Below, piece after piece: positions 8,605-17,289 of a stretch of DNA of 64,000 nt. This DNA is from Hyphomicrobiales bacterium. Lineage in GTDB: Bacteria > Pseudomonadota > Alphaproteobacteria > Rhizobiales > Rhizobiaceae. The notes under the pieces are model-generated. The model ran no database searches. It worked only from the letters and a program-made list of their open reading frames with translations, and was not told where the DNA came from. Position 1 is the stretch's first letter. Every line of letters starts with the position of its first letter. The stretch lies in assembly GCA_900473745.1 (NCBI GenBank), contig UCMW01000019.1, forward strand, positions 1 to 64,000, in the 5' to 3' direction. Position numbers and translations under genes: made by a program.

Positions 8605-8955
8605 ATGCCGAGCCTGTCCCCCGCCGCTCTCTGGCCAATTCTGCTCCTCACACTTTCCAACGTCTTCATGACTTTTGCCTGGTATGGGCATCTCAAATAC
8701 AAGACTTCGGCCTTGTGGATCGCCATCGTCGCCAGCTGGGGCATTGCCTTCTTCGAATATTGTCTCGCCGTGCCGGCCAATCGCATCGGCTCGGAGGTCT
8801 ATTCGGCCGCGCAGCTCAAGACGATGCAGGAGGTGATCACGCTGATCGTCTTCGCCGGCTTCTCGGTCTTCTTCCTAAAGGAGAGCCTGACGATCAATCA
8901 TGCTATCGGCTTCGCCCTGATTGCTGCCGGGGCCGCCTTCGTGTTTCGCGGATAA
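8605..8955 (+). CDS. DMT family small membrane protein (DUF486)
   Basis: The predicted protein has 116 residues and four hydrophobic segments: WPILLLTLSNVFMTFAWYG, SALWIAIVASWGIAFFEYC, TLIVFAGFSVFFLKES and AIGFALIAAGAAFVF. The pattern matches the DUF486 branch of the drug/metabolite transporter superfamily, small inner-membrane proteins of unknown substrate. The ATG at 8605 is chosen because upstream residues in the longer frame do not resemble a membrane protein. The gene is followed by a strong hairpin. Confidence 0.8.
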   Translation: MPSLSPAALWPILLLTLSNVFMTFAWYGHLKYKTSALWIAIVASWGIAFFEYCLAVPANRIGSEVYSAAQLKTMQEVITLIVFAGFSVFFLKESLTINHAIGFALIAAGAAFVFRG

Positions 8956-8962
8956 AGCAGCA

Positions 8963-8986
8963 ACGGGCGCGGGATTTCGCGCCCGT
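8963..8986. terminator. Hairpin between convergent genes
   Basis: ACGGGCGCG and CGCGCCCGT form a nine-pair stem with a six-base loop between the ends of two convergent genes. There is no clear T tract, so termination strength is uncertain. Confidence 0.45.
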
Positions 8987-9009
8987 CGCTTGACCCGGAC
9001 ATACATCCG

Positions 9010-9447
9010 TCAACTCGTCGATGTGATTGCATCCGGTTCGATGCGCCATGCCGGCAGAACGATGGCCAGCATCAGGACGGTGTTGAGCATGACATTGACG
9101 ATAGCGCCCGAGACGAAGGATCCGGTGCTGTCGACCAGGAACCAGGCGAGCGTCGACTCGATCAGCAGCAGGCGCGCCAGGGCTGGATTGGCCGGCAAAA
9201 GCCGGTCGATGACAAGCCACAGCATGACGCCCCAGCCGACCATGACGCCGCCGCCGATCGCGGCAAGCAACCGGGCGGCCTGCGAATCGAGCCTTTGCAT
9301 GTCGTCGAAAGGCCAAAAGACGACATCGGTCAGCAAGGTCGCCGGCCAGGCGGTCGACGGATGGGCGCCCAGCGCGACCAGCAGCCCAAGGGCCACGATG
9401 AACAGGCTCATCAACTTGAGCCAGGATGCGGAGGATGTGGATGTCAT
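9010..9447 (-). CDS. Hypothetical four-helix membrane protein
   Basis: The predicted protein has 145 residues and I assign no function. Hydrophobic segments are LMSLFIVALGLLVALG, AAIGGGVMVGWGVMLWLVI, LARLLLIESTLAWFLV and AIVNVMLNTVLMLAIVLPAW, which gives four predicted membrane helices and little soluble sequence. It is divergent from the XRE/MmyB-type regulator, with about 120 bases between the starts, so that regulator may control it. Confidence 0.65.
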   Translation of the reverse strand: MTSTSSASWLKLMSLFIVALGLLVALGAHPSTAWPATLLTDVVFWPFDDMQRLDSQAARLLAAIGGGVMVGWGVMLWLVIDRLLPANPALARLLLIESTLAWFLVDSTGSFVSGAIVNVMLNTVLMLAIVLPAWRIEPDAITSTS

Positions 9448-9568
9448 TCGATGTCTCCCTTGGTTTGAGCACCGACATCATCCGGCGGTCGGGTGTTGCG
9501 CTCAATTACCCGGGAGGTAAGTGACGGCTTTCGCGTTCCATGGCATGACGGACCTTCTGGAGGTTCCG

Positions 9569-10360
9569 ATGGCGCTCGAATTCGCACGGCAGTTGAAGAT
9601 CTGGAGAGGCCACCGGCGGATGAGCCAGTTGCAGCTGGCGCTGGAGGCGGATGTCTCTGCGCGCCACATCGCCTTCCTGGAGACAGGGCGCGCGCGACCC
9701 AGTCGCACGATGGTGCTCCGGCTCGGCGAGGCACTCGACATGCCGAGGGCAGAGCGCAATCTCATGCTGGATGCCGCCGGGTTCCGGCCGGCCTATGGGC
9801 GGCGGAGTTTCGACGATGATGCACTTGCGCCGGTGCGCCGGGCGATCACGCACATGATCAAGGGCCACATGCCCTATCCTGCCTTCGTCTTCGACCGGCA
9901 CTGGATCATTCTCGACGCCAATGACAGCGGACGGTCCATGCTGGCCGGCTTCGGTCTTTCCGAGGGCGACAGCTTCATCGAGTTTCTTCTGCGGCCCGGG
10001 CAAGGGGCCGCGCTGGTCGAGAACTGGGGTGAGGTGGCTGCCCATCTCTCCTCCCGTTTTCGACTGGAAGCCGCGCATCTGGGCGGGGATGCCGTGCTGG
10101 AAGAGGCGGCGGCCAGCCTGGCGCGGGAGGCAGCAATCAATTCCAATGCGGACCATGGCGATCTCCCGCCGGTCGTGCCTGTGCGCTTCCGGTTTGCGGG
10201 CGATGTCTTTCCGATGTTCTCGGCCATTACCCAGTTCGGTACGGCTGAAGACATCGCGCTTGCCGATATCAAGATCGAGATGTTCTTTCCCGCAGATGCG
10301 GCCACGGAGCAGTTGTTCCTGCAGATGGCGTCGAGACAGGCGGGATCCGGCTCCTTATAG
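9569..10360 (+). CDS. XRE-family regulator with MmyB-like ligand domain
   Basis: The predicted protein has 263 residues. Residues about 8-60 form a Cro/CI helix-turn-helix (MSQLQLALEADVSARHIAFL then ETGRARPSRTMVLRLGEAL). The rest resembles the MmyB-like ligand-binding region found in many actinobacterial and proteobacterial repressors (YPAFVFDRHWIILDAND and a later VPVRFRFAGDVFPMFSAI). The ATG at 9569 is chosen because CTGGAGG precedes it; an upstream GTG at 9521 lacks a site. The divergent membrane gene is the likely target. Its last bases overlap the convergent thioesterase gene by 6. Confidence 0.85.
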   Translation: MALEFARQLKIWRGHRRMSQLQLALEADVSARHIAFLETGRARPSRTMVLRLGEALDMPRAERNLMLDAAGFRPAYGRRSFDDDALAPVRRAITHMIKGHMPYPAFVFDRHWIILDANDSGRSMLAGFGLSEGDSFIEFLLRPGQGAALVENWGEVAAHLSSRFRLEAAHLGGDAVLEEAAASLAREAAINSNADHGDLPPVVPVRFRFAGDVFPMFSAITQFGTAEDIALADIKIEMFFPADAATEQLFLQMASRQAGSGSL

Positions 10361-10741
10361 CGGCGGAACCGGTGTCGGCTTGCCTTCGGCATCGAGCGCG
10401 ACCATGACGAAGGTCGCTTCGGTGACCTTTTCCATCACATGCGTGAGGTAGCGCTGGGCCCAGGTCTCGACCTTCAGCGTCATGGACGTGCGGCCGACTC
10501 GGGCAACTTCCGTGTAGACGCAGAGCGTGTCGCCGATCTTGACCGGCATGGCGAAGGCCATTTCCTGGACTGCGGCGGTGACGACACGGCCGCGGGCGCG
10601 CTCGGCCGCCCGGATGCCGCAGGCGAGGTCCATCTGTGCCATGACCCAGCCGCCGAAGATGTCTCCCGCCGCATTCGCGTCGGCCGGCATGGCGAGGGTC
10701 CTCAGCGTCAGCTCTCCGTTCGGTACTTGCGTCTTTTCCAT
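10355..10741 (-). CDS. YciA-type acyl-CoA thioesterase
   Basis: The predicted protein has 128 residues and a single hotdog fold. TLAMPADANAAGDIFGGWVM and MDLACGIRAAERARG match the YciA/Acot family active-site helix, in which the Asp of GDIFGGW is catalytic, and VTAAVQEMAFAMPVKIGD follows in the expected place. Such enzymes hydrolyse medium- and long-chain acyl-CoA in the cytoplasm. It is a single gene, convergent with the XRE regulator. Confidence 0.88.
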   Translation of the reverse strand: MEKTQVPNGELTLRTLAMPADANAAGDIFGGWVMAQMDLACGIRAAERARGRVVTAAVQEMAFAMPVKIGDTLCVYTEVARVGRTSMTLKVETWAQRYLTHVMEKVTEATFVMVALDAEGKPTPVPPL

Positions 10742-10921
10742 GGTGATCGCCGACTCTCTTCTGAAGCTCTGCGGACTAAAAGCTATGGGACGCCCTTAAT
10801 CGCCACTCCTAATTTTAATGGGTGAAAAGACACCCCTAAGAATTCATAGGGCAGCATTTACGGAAATTAGAACTGATAAATATCAAATTTTACCATTCGA
10901 ACCAATTTGGGGGTGGGCAAT

Positions 10922-12733
10922 ATGAAATCCGTGTCTCTGTCCGTGCGGCTCTATGCACTGGTCGCGCTGGCTCTGGCCGTTCTTGTGGGAGCGCTGACTT
11001 ACAGCTTGTTTCAATCTTATGATGCGCTCGTTCATGAGCGGCGTATGGGATTGGCGCAGATCAACGACAATGCTGTCGCAATCCTCGACAAGTATCACAA
11101 GATGGAACTTGACGGCACGCTGACGCGCGAGGAGGCGCAGGAGCGGGCTAAAGAAGTGATTGGCGCAATGCGCTATCAGCCTGACGGCTACATGTGGATC
11201 AACGACATGCAGCCGGCCATGGTCATGCATCCGATCAAGCCGGAACTGAACGGCAAGGACCTGAGCCAGAACAAGGATCCGAACGGCAAGCACCTGTTCG
11301 TCGAATTCGTCAACACGGTGAAAGCCAGCAAGGAAGGCTTCGTCGACTACTATTGGCCGAAGCCCGGCTTCGAAGAGCCTGTCGAGAAGCTTTCGCATGT
11401 CATCGGGTTCGATGCCTGGGGCTGGGTTGTCGGCACAGGCGTCTATTCTGACGACCTGGCGGCCCTCTTCCGCCAGACTGCGCTGCAATATGGTACCATG
11501 ATCATCGTCGCCACGATCGGCATGGGGTTGTGCGCCTATCTCGTCGTTCGCAGCGTCGTCGTGCCCATCAACCGCCTCAAGGCAGCGATGAGCGATATCG
11601 CTGAGGAGCGGGTCGATATCGAGGTTGGCGGCACGGCACGTCGCGACGAAATCGGTGGCATGGCGCAGACGCTGGTGGTGCTGCGCGACAGCGTGCGCGA
11701 ACGTATCGAGCTGCGCGATCGTGAAGTCGAGCAGCAGGCGAGCCTGAACGGCGAGCGCGAGCGCAACGAGCTGAACCTGCGCACATCTTCCGAGCGGCAG
11801 AACCACGCGATCAACGCGCTGGGTTCGGCACTGGAGCGACTGGCCGAGGGTGACCTCACGGTGCAGATCGGCGTCATCGGCTCGGAATATGAAAAGCTGC
11901 GGGATGACTTCAACCGCGCGGTGGATTCGCTCGGCGGCGTGATCGCAGCGATCAATCAGACGAGCGACGTGGTCACGTCTTCGGCTGGCAATATCAGCGA
12001 GGCGACGAACAACCTGTCGAAGCGCACCGAGCAGCAGGCAGCGGCCCTCGAAGAGACGGCGGCGGCGCTGGACGAGATCACCGCGACCGTGCGCACGGCG
12101 GCGGAACGGGCGAACGAAGCGCGTCAGATGGTGGCCGAGACGAAGTCGAGCGCCAACCGCTCCGGCGAGATCGTGCGCAATGCGGTCGATGCCATGGGCC
12201 GGATCGAGGGATCGTCGCAGAAGATCAGCCAGATCATCTCCGTGATCGACGAAATCGCCTTCCAGACCAACCTGCTGGCGCTGAATGCCGGCGTCGAGGC
12301 GGCGCGTGCCGGTGAAGCGGGTCGCGGATTTGCGGTCGTGGCGCAGGAAGTGCGGGAACTGGCACAGCGCTCGGCCAATGCCGCGAAGGAGATCAAGACG
12401 CTGATCAGCGCATCGGCGGCCGAAGTCGACACGGGTGTGGGCCTGGTGCGTTCGACCGGCGAGGCACTGATCGAGATCGAGGCGCTGGTCAACCGCGTCA
12501 ACGAGAGCGTCAACACGATCGCGACCGCTGCCAAGGAACAGGCGACGGGGCTGGCCGAGATCAACACTTCGGTCAACCACATGGACCAGATGACGCAGCA
12601 GAACGCGGCCATGGTCGAGGAAACCTCGGCGGCCGGGCAGTCGCTGGCGGAGGAGAGCTACAATCTGCGCCAGCTGCTCTCGCGTCTCAAGGTCAATGCC
12701 CAGCAGGCCACAGGCCATCGCCGGGCTGCCTAA
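10922..12733 (+). CDS. Methyl-accepting chemotaxis protein with single Cache domain
   Basis: The predicted protein has 603 residues. An N-terminal membrane helix is followed by a periplasmic single-Cache type domain (YQPDGYMWINDMQPAMVMHP and FDAWGWVVGTGVY). A second membrane helix, a HAMP region, and a long helical signalling domain with the conserved hairpin tip DEIAFQTNLLALNAGVEAAR come next. It would sense a small ligand outside and control CheA. No C-terminal CheR/CheB tether pentapeptide is visible. ATG 10922 is preceded by GGGGGTGG at good spacing. A strong terminator follows. Confidence 0.93.
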   Translation: MKSVSLSVRLYALVALALAVLVGALTYSLFQSYDALVHERRMGLAQINDNAVAILDKYHKMELDGTLTREEAQERAKEVIGAMRYQPDGYMWINDMQPAMVMHPIKPELNGKDLSQNKDPNGKHLFVEFVNTVKASKEGFVDYYWPKPGFEEPVEKLSHVIGFDAWGWVVGTGVYSDDLAALFRQTALQYGTMIIVATIGMGLCAYLVVRSVVVPINRLKAAMSDIAEERVDIEVGGTARRDEIGGMAQTLVVLRDSVRERIELRDREVEQQASLNGERERNELNLRTSSERQNHAINALGSALERLAEGDLTVQIGVIGSEYEKLRDDFNRAVDSLGGVIAAINQTSDVVTSSAGNISEATNNLSKRTEQQAAALEETAAALDEITATVRTAAERANEARQMVAETKSSANRSGEIVRNAVDAMGRIEGSSQKISQIISVIDEIAFQTNLLALNAGVEAARAGEAGRGFAVVAQEVRELAQRSANAAKEIKTLISASAAEVDTGVGLVRSTGEALIEIEALVNRVNESVNTIATAAKEQATGLAEINTSVNHMDQMTQQNAAMVEETSAAGQSLAEESYNLRQLLSRLKVNAQQATGHRRAA

Positions 12734-12756
12734 GCGTCAGGACAGACGAACAGATG

Positions 12757-12792
12757 AGGGCCGGCGGAGCGATCCGCCGGCCCTTAGTTTTT
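12757..12792 (+). terminator. Rho-independent terminator after chemoreceptor
   Basis: GGGCCGGCGGA, a GCGA tetraloop and TCCGCCGGCCC form an eleven-pair stem, followed by TTAGTTTTT. Confidence 0.85.
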
Positions 12793-12886
12793 GCCCTGGA
12801 TTCCTGGCAGTTTTCATTCATGGCACGTTAAGCCGGAAAGCCCTATGCTGCCTGAAGTTGTCCCATAAGGGGCCATCGAGGGTGAA

Positions 12887-13684
12887 ATGAGTTCTGTGTT
12901 TTCGTCCCTTGGCCGCCGCATGACGGTGGCCGCGTTTTCGGCTCTGCTGCTTGCCGGTTGTTCCGGCAGCGACCGCGTTCCCTTTGCTGATGTCGGAGGG
13001 CCGAGGGCGGGTGACCAGCTGATCGGCAAGGTGGATCGCAGCAAAGACGGGCGAGTGATCGTCGGGCGCGTCGGCGATCCCCGGGCGGAGGCTGCAGCCT
13101 ATGCGCCGCCAGCGGGTGCGCAGAATGCCGGCAGCGAAGGTCTCGACTATATCGACACGCCGAACCTTGCCGATAGCGATGCACCACAGGCCGCGCCGAT
13201 GATGGCGGCGACGGAGCCCGTGGCCGTCGACGACGGTCAGGGCCAGGCGATGAGCGCCATGGCGATCCCAGAAGGCGGCGTCAATATCGACGGCGAACTC
13301 GGCATCGGCGCGGGCCCGGGCGTGTCGGACGTGAGTTATGCGGATGAGGCGAGCCCCGTCGGGGTGCAGCCGCAGCTCGTCACGCAGGACGGGGCAATGG
13401 CGATCGCCGAGGGCAATACCAGCCAACCGGTCGTGGACGGGATCGGCTTCGACGAGCCGACGCAGATCGGGACGGGGCCGGGTGCGGATGCGCCGGTTGT
13501 TGAACAGACCCAGGTGGCCGAGCAGATGCCGGAGGAGGGCGGGATCCTGCCGCTTTCGGTGGACAGCGGCAATTCCGGCATGGAGGATCCGGTGCCAGTG
13601 TCGAACCGGCGTGTGGCGGCAGCCGCGCGGGCGCCGGCGGGCAAGGATTGTTCGCTTTATCTCGACAAGAGCAATTGTCGCTGA
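12887..13684 (+). CDS. Hypothetical lipoprotein, acidic and low complexity
   Basis: The predicted protein has 265 residues. A signal peptide with lipobox LLAGC places it as a lipoprotein, with cysteine near residue 25. The mature part is acidic and rich in Gly, Ala, Pro and Val with no recognisable domain. The end has two more cysteines (GKDCSLYLDKSNCR), which could form a disulphide. A GAGGGTG ribosome site precedes the ATG. I do not know its function; it stands alone after the chemoreceptor terminator, with 274 bases of gene-free sequence behind it. Confidence 0.75.
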   Translation: MSSVFSSLGRRMTVAAFSALLLAGCSGSDRVPFADVGGPRAGDQLIGKVDRSKDGRVIVGRVGDPRAEAAAYAPPAGAQNAGSEGLDYIDTPNLADSDAPQAAPMMAATEPVAVDDGQGQAMSAMAIPEGGVNIDGELGIGAGPGVSDVSYADEASPVGVQPQLVTQDGAMAIAEGNTSQPVVDGIGFDEPTQIGTGPGADAPVVEQTQVAEQMPEEGGILPLSVDSGNSGMEDPVPVSNRRVAAAARAPAGKDCSLYLDKSNCR

Positions 13685-13958
13685 GGTCAGTTATTGCTCA
13701 ATCCGCCAGTTCGCGAAATGCCTAAGTCTCGAAGGATCTGACTTTGCGGCGTCGCCGTCGCGCGGCGGCGAGCTGCGTCGCGCTGCGCAGGCGTACCGAG
13801 ATGGGCGGAGGCGCGCTTGCGGGCGGGTCGATCCCGGCCTAGAGGGTTGCGGGTGTCGGCGTCTCCCAAGCGATTTCGGATCGGGACGGATGGACGCCGC
13901 CGGATCTTGCCGCCTCGAAACCCGTCCGACCGGACGGTGACAACTCCCGGAGTGCCCC

Positions 13959-14780
13959 ATGCCGCCGATTGCCGATATCGTGATGTTTGCCGTGATGCTG
14001 GCGGCCGCCGGCGCCGTGGCAGGACTCTTGGCCGGCGTGTTCGGGATCGGCGGGGGTGCCGTTCTGGTGCCGGTCTTCTACCAGGTCTTCGGTTATGCCG
14101 GGATCCCAGAGGAGGTGATCATGCATCTCGCTGTGGGAACCTCGACGGCGCTGATCGTGCCGACCTCGATCCGCTCCTACCGGGCGCATCGGGTGCGGGG
14201 CGCTGTCGATGTCGATCTCCTGAAGCGCTGGGTCGTCGCCGTGCCGCTCGGGGCGCTCGCCGCCACCATCGTTGCCGCCTATGTGTCGAGCGAGGGTCTG
14301 CGGCTGTTCTTCGCGGTCATGGGCCTGGTGCTGGCTGCACGCATGCTGTTTCTCTCCAACCGTCTGCATCTGGGCACGGAACTGCCGGGCGAGCCCTGGC
14401 GCTTTCTCACGGGGTCTGCGATCGGGCTATTTTCCGGCCTGATGGGGGTCGGCGGCGGGGTGTTCAACAACACCTTCATGACGCTTTACGGCCGGCCGAT
14501 CCACCAGGCGGTGGCGACCTCCTCGGGCGTCGGCGTGCTGATCTCGATCCCGGCCTTTTTCGGCTTCATCTATGCCGGCTGGGGCGAGGCGGGCCTACCG
14601 CCATTTTCGACAGGCTTCGTCAACTGGATCGCCTTTGCGGTGATCTTCCCGATCGCCATGCTGGTCACGCCCTATGGCGCGCAGCTGGCGCATAAGCTGA
14701 ACAAGCGGCAGCTGGAGATGGGGTTTGCGGTGTTTCTGCTGTTTGTGTCGGCGCGGTTTTTCTGGAGTTTGGTGGGGTGA
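13959..14780 (+). CDS. TauE/SafE family sulfite exporter-like permease
   Basis: The predicted protein has 273 residues and about eight membrane helices. The two family repeats are visible as VAGLLAGVFGIGGGAVLVPVF near the N-terminus and FSGLMGVGGGVFNNTFM in the second half. TauE/SafE proteins export sulfite, sulfoacetate or related anions, but the substrate cannot be predicted here. It is a single gene; the sequence changes to AT-rich character about 100 bases downstream, at the edge of the Septu-like insert. Confidence 0.88.
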   Translation: MPPIADIVMFAVMLAAAGAVAGLLAGVFGIGGGAVLVPVFYQVFGYAGIPEEVIMHLAVGTSTALIVPTSIRSYRAHRVRGAVDVDLLKRWVVAVPLGALAATIVAAYVSSEGLRLFFAVMGLVLAARMLFLSNRLHLGTELPGEPWRFLTGSAIGLFSGLMGVGGGVFNNTFMTLYGRPIHQAVATSSGVGVLISIPAFFGFIYAGWGEAGLPPFSTGFVNWIAFAVIFPIAMLVTPYGAQLAHKLNKRQLEMGFAVFLLFVSARFFWSLVG

Positions 14781-15040
14781 GGGGGCAGATGGTTGAGCTT
14801 CGGCGCAATCCCTCAGGTAGGCTACAAAGGTTCTGTTTTGAAAGGTAGGTACGTCGTGGAAACTGTGATGATGAGACGCTTTGGTTGGTAATAATGCGAT
14901 AGAGTTTTTGCTCGGCGATCTGGTGCCGTTCCCTAGGTCAGCTTGGCACAACATGGCTCAATGATGTTACCGGTGATGATAGGTCCTTCCGGTAACGGTA
15001 TACCCCGTGGGGCGGTTAACTCACACGCTTGGGATTGTGG

Positions 15041-16279
15041 ATGAAACTTTCGGGTATAACGCTCACCGATTTTCGAGGTGTTTCGCAGTTGGAGGTCACG
15101 CTTGACCCAAAGATGACTGTTATCGTTGGGCGAAACGGGACAGGAAAATCGTCTGTACTCGACGCATTGGCTATAATGCTCACCCATATTCAAAGCTTGT
15201 GGCTGCCCGAGCGCGCTGCCCGAAATCATTTAAACGCCCTCCAATTCTATAAAAAAAGCGATGTTCAAATTGGTCGAGACGACTACACTTTACGTATAAA
15301 TTTCGTACTTGAGGACGCTATAGGTGAGGATGTACCTCTGGCTTTTGATTTCAGCCTTAGTGATACCCATTTTTTAAAGGGGCCATCCTCCCTGGACTCG
15401 CTACGAGGCTTTATCGGTAGCCAAACATTGCTGTCTGGAAAAGACGACCTTCTTGTATACTACAGGCAGGATCGTGGTTTCGATGATAAGAGTGGTAGAA
15501 TTGAGCCAACCACGTCGCTGTTTGGATCCCTTCGTGCGATCTCACAGCTAGAAAGTTGGTGGGATCGGCGCGATGCGGAAGAGGCTCGACATGTTCGCGA
15601 TGTAGATAGGAGCTACCGAGACCCGCAGCTTCAGGCGGTGCGCGCACTAATCAAGGAAGTAGATGGCTTCGTGGGGGTTAGCTTTTCTTCTACTCTTGAG
15701 CCTGAAGGTATTTATTTCGAGAGGGAAGATGGTGTCAAAATTCACGTTAGCTCCCTGTCCACTGGGGAGCGATCATTTATCATACTGCTGGCGGACTTAG
15801 CGCGGCGGCTGCAAATGACAAAGCCACTTATGCCGCTTCACGAAATCCCCGCAATTGTTCTTATCGACGAGATAGAGCTAAATTTACATCCTTCGTGGCA
15901 GAGCAAAATTATTTCGACATTGGGTCGAGTATTTCAAGCGTGTCAGTTTATTGTAACGACCCACTCGCCGCAGGTTATTTCCTCTGTGGAAAGTCATCAT
16001 GTTAGGATGCTGGAGAGGGATTCAGAAGGTATCCAAGTAAAGCAGCCGCTTCGGACAAAGGGTCAAACAAGCAACTATTTGCTGGAAGGTGTCTTTCAAT
16101 CGCCTGAACGTGACCCTGAAATAGATCATCTGTTCGACGAATTTAATGAAGCAGTAAGTAACAAAGATAGAAGCAAGGCGGCAAGATTTTTGAATGAAAT
16201 TATTCAGAAAATCGAGGGTGATCCACCTGAGCTTTTGCTTCTACGAAAACGGTTGAAAGGCATTCAGCACGAACCATGA
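15041..16279 (+). CDS. ptuA: PtuA-like ATPase of a Septu-type defence pair
   Basis: The predicted protein has 412 residues and is a RecF/OLD-type ABC ATPase. Walker A is GRNGTGKSS at residues 30-38, the signature is LSTGERSF, Walker B is IVLIDEIELNLHPSW, and the switch histidine lies in FIVTTHSPQVI. An ATPase of this type directly followed by an HNH nuclease is the Septu (PtuA/PtuB) anti-phage arrangement, in which the ATPase restrains and directs the nuclease. I choose ATG 15041 over a TTG 12 bases upstream. Codon use is AT-rich compared with the chromosome, which indicates transfer. The stop overlaps the next start (ATGA). Confidence 0.8.
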   Translation: MKLSGITLTDFRGVSQLEVTLDPKMTVIVGRNGTGKSSVLDALAIMLTHIQSLWLPERAARNHLNALQFYKKSDVQIGRDDYTLRINFVLEDAIGEDVPLAFDFSLSDTHFLKGPSSLDSLRGFIGSQTLLSGKDDLLVYYRQDRGFDDKSGRIEPTTSLFGSLRAISQLESWWDRRDAEEARHVRDVDRSYRDPQLQAVRALIKEVDGFVGVSFSSTLEPEGIYFEREDGVKIHVSSLSTGERSFIILLADLARRLQMTKPLMPLHEIPAIVLIDEIELNLHPSWQSKIISTLGRVFQACQFIVTTHSPQVISSVESHHVRMLERDSEGIQVKQPLRTKGQTSNYLLEGVFQSPERDPEIDHLFDEFNEAVSNKDRSKAARFLNEIIQKIEGDPPELLLLRKRLKGIQHEP

Positions 16280-16893
16280 AAGGCAGTCGCAAAGGCGCCA
16301 CGCCCCCATTGATGCAGGCGTGGCTTGAATCCGCTAATGCCGATTGGACGCCCTCTTATCCTTTCGACAGCCCTTCCGTCACAAATGAGGTTCGAGGCGC
16401 CCTTCTCGCTGAGCAACGAGGGCTCTGCGTATACTGTGGAAAGCGACTTAAGCTAGAAAAGCCGGGTGCTACATTTCATATCGAGCACTTTCGCCCTCAA
16501 TCGAAATATGAGGCACATGCGTGCGACTTTCAAAACTTGTTTTTAAGCTGTGGATTGAAGGACGACGAAGGCATGCCGTCGCCGACTTGCGGCAACCATA
16601 AGCAAAATTGGTTCGAGGAGGAGTGCCATGTTGCTCCGAGTTATCCGGATTGCACCCTGAGATTCCGATTCAGCTTAACTGGACACGTGCTTCCAACTGC
16701 AGTTGACGATATGGCAGCGGAGAGGATGATTACGCATCTTAATCTCAACCATCCGGAACTAGTTAAGGATCGTGAATACGTCTTGATGCTCCTTGACGAG
16801 GGTTCGCTGACTGAAGATGATTTCTTTGCGGACGGAAAGGGCGAGAGTTATGCTCACATCGTCTTTCAACACGTCGGTCTCCTGATGCCCTGA
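16276..16893 (+). CDS. ptuB: PtuB-like HNH endonuclease of a Septu-type defence pair
   Basis: The predicted protein has 205 residues. CVYCGKRL at 51-58, HIEHFRPQ at 68-75, NLFLSC near 87-92 and CGNHKQNW at 105-112 make a complete HNH/zinc nuclease core of the kind seen in PtuB and in retron-associated HNH proteins. It would cleave nucleic acid when the partner ATPase is triggered by phage. Its start overlaps the stop of the ATPase gene, so stoichiometric expression is likely. The remaining C-terminal 90 residues show no further motif. No reverse transcriptase gene is nearby, so this is Septu rather than a retron. Confidence 0.8.
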   Translation: MKGSRKGATPPLMQAWLESANADWTPSYPFDSPSVTNEVRGALLAEQRGLCVYCGKRLKLEKPGATFHIEHFRPQSKYEAHACDFQNLFLSCGLKDDEGMPSPTCGNHKQNWFEEECHVAPSYPDCTLRFRFSLTGHVLPTAVDDMAAERMITHLNLNHPELVKDREYVLMLLDEGSLTEDDFFADGKGESYAHIVFQHVGLLMP

Positions 16894-17086
16894 TTGCACT
16901 ACACGCATTAACGACGTTCCGGTCTGGCATGCGAATGCTCGCGCCATTCTCCCGTGCTTTGCCATTGTTTTGTTCTGATTACAGGTGTTTCCAGCTCAGG
17001 CTCGCGGCATGAGCTTTACCCTCTCTTTGAAGGGATGGGGCGAACCTCAAAGATCAGCCAACAGTCTGATATGGGAGTGCAAGCGA

Positions 17087-17168
17087 CCCTCGAAGGACGA
17101 GGGCGGGTGGGCTGGTCTGAGCCTCGGTCCTTCGAGGCCCGCTTGCGCGGGCACCTCAGGATGAGGGG
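17087..17168. repeat. Palindromic repeat with three nested inverted pairs
   Basis: CCTCGAAGGAC (17088-17098) pairs with GTCCTTCGAGG (17127-17137). It is followed by a GCCCGC/GCGGGC hairpin and a CCTCA/TGAGG pair. The unit resembles repeats common between genes of Rhizobiales. Confidence 0.6.
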
Positions 17169-17232
17169 TAACGTGGTTTGCGGGGGCTCCCTGTCAATCG
17201 GCGGGAGTGGGTGCCTGGGCAAGGCCCCTCCC

Positions 17233-17259
17233 AAACCCTCCCCACAAGGGGGAGGGTTT
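17233..17259. repeat. Palindromic repeat beside the GlxA-type regulator
   Basis: AAACCCTCCCC and GGGGGAGGGTTT form a stable stem with a four- to five-base loop about 30 bases beyond the regulator stop codon. It may also act as its terminator. Confidence 0.55.
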
Positions 17260-17289
17260 AACCTGGCGGCGCCCTTTGTGGTTCGTGGC

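Larger units (their letters stand above)
16894..17289. other. Gene-free region after Septu pair, holds repeats
   Basis: These 396 bases have no credible gene. They mark the return from AT-rich insert to GC-rich chromosome and hold two different palindromic repeats, annotated separately. Confidence 0.5.

Noticed and set aside
10883..12718. 611-codon reverse frame opposite the chemoreceptor
   Set aside because: It is His/Arg/Asp-rich antisense sequence; the forward strand has a full chemoreceptor with ribosome site and terminator.
14781..17289. Possible retron accompanying the HNH protein
   Set aside because: PtuB-like HNH proteins also occur with retrons, but no reverse transcriptase gene or structured RNA region is present here.
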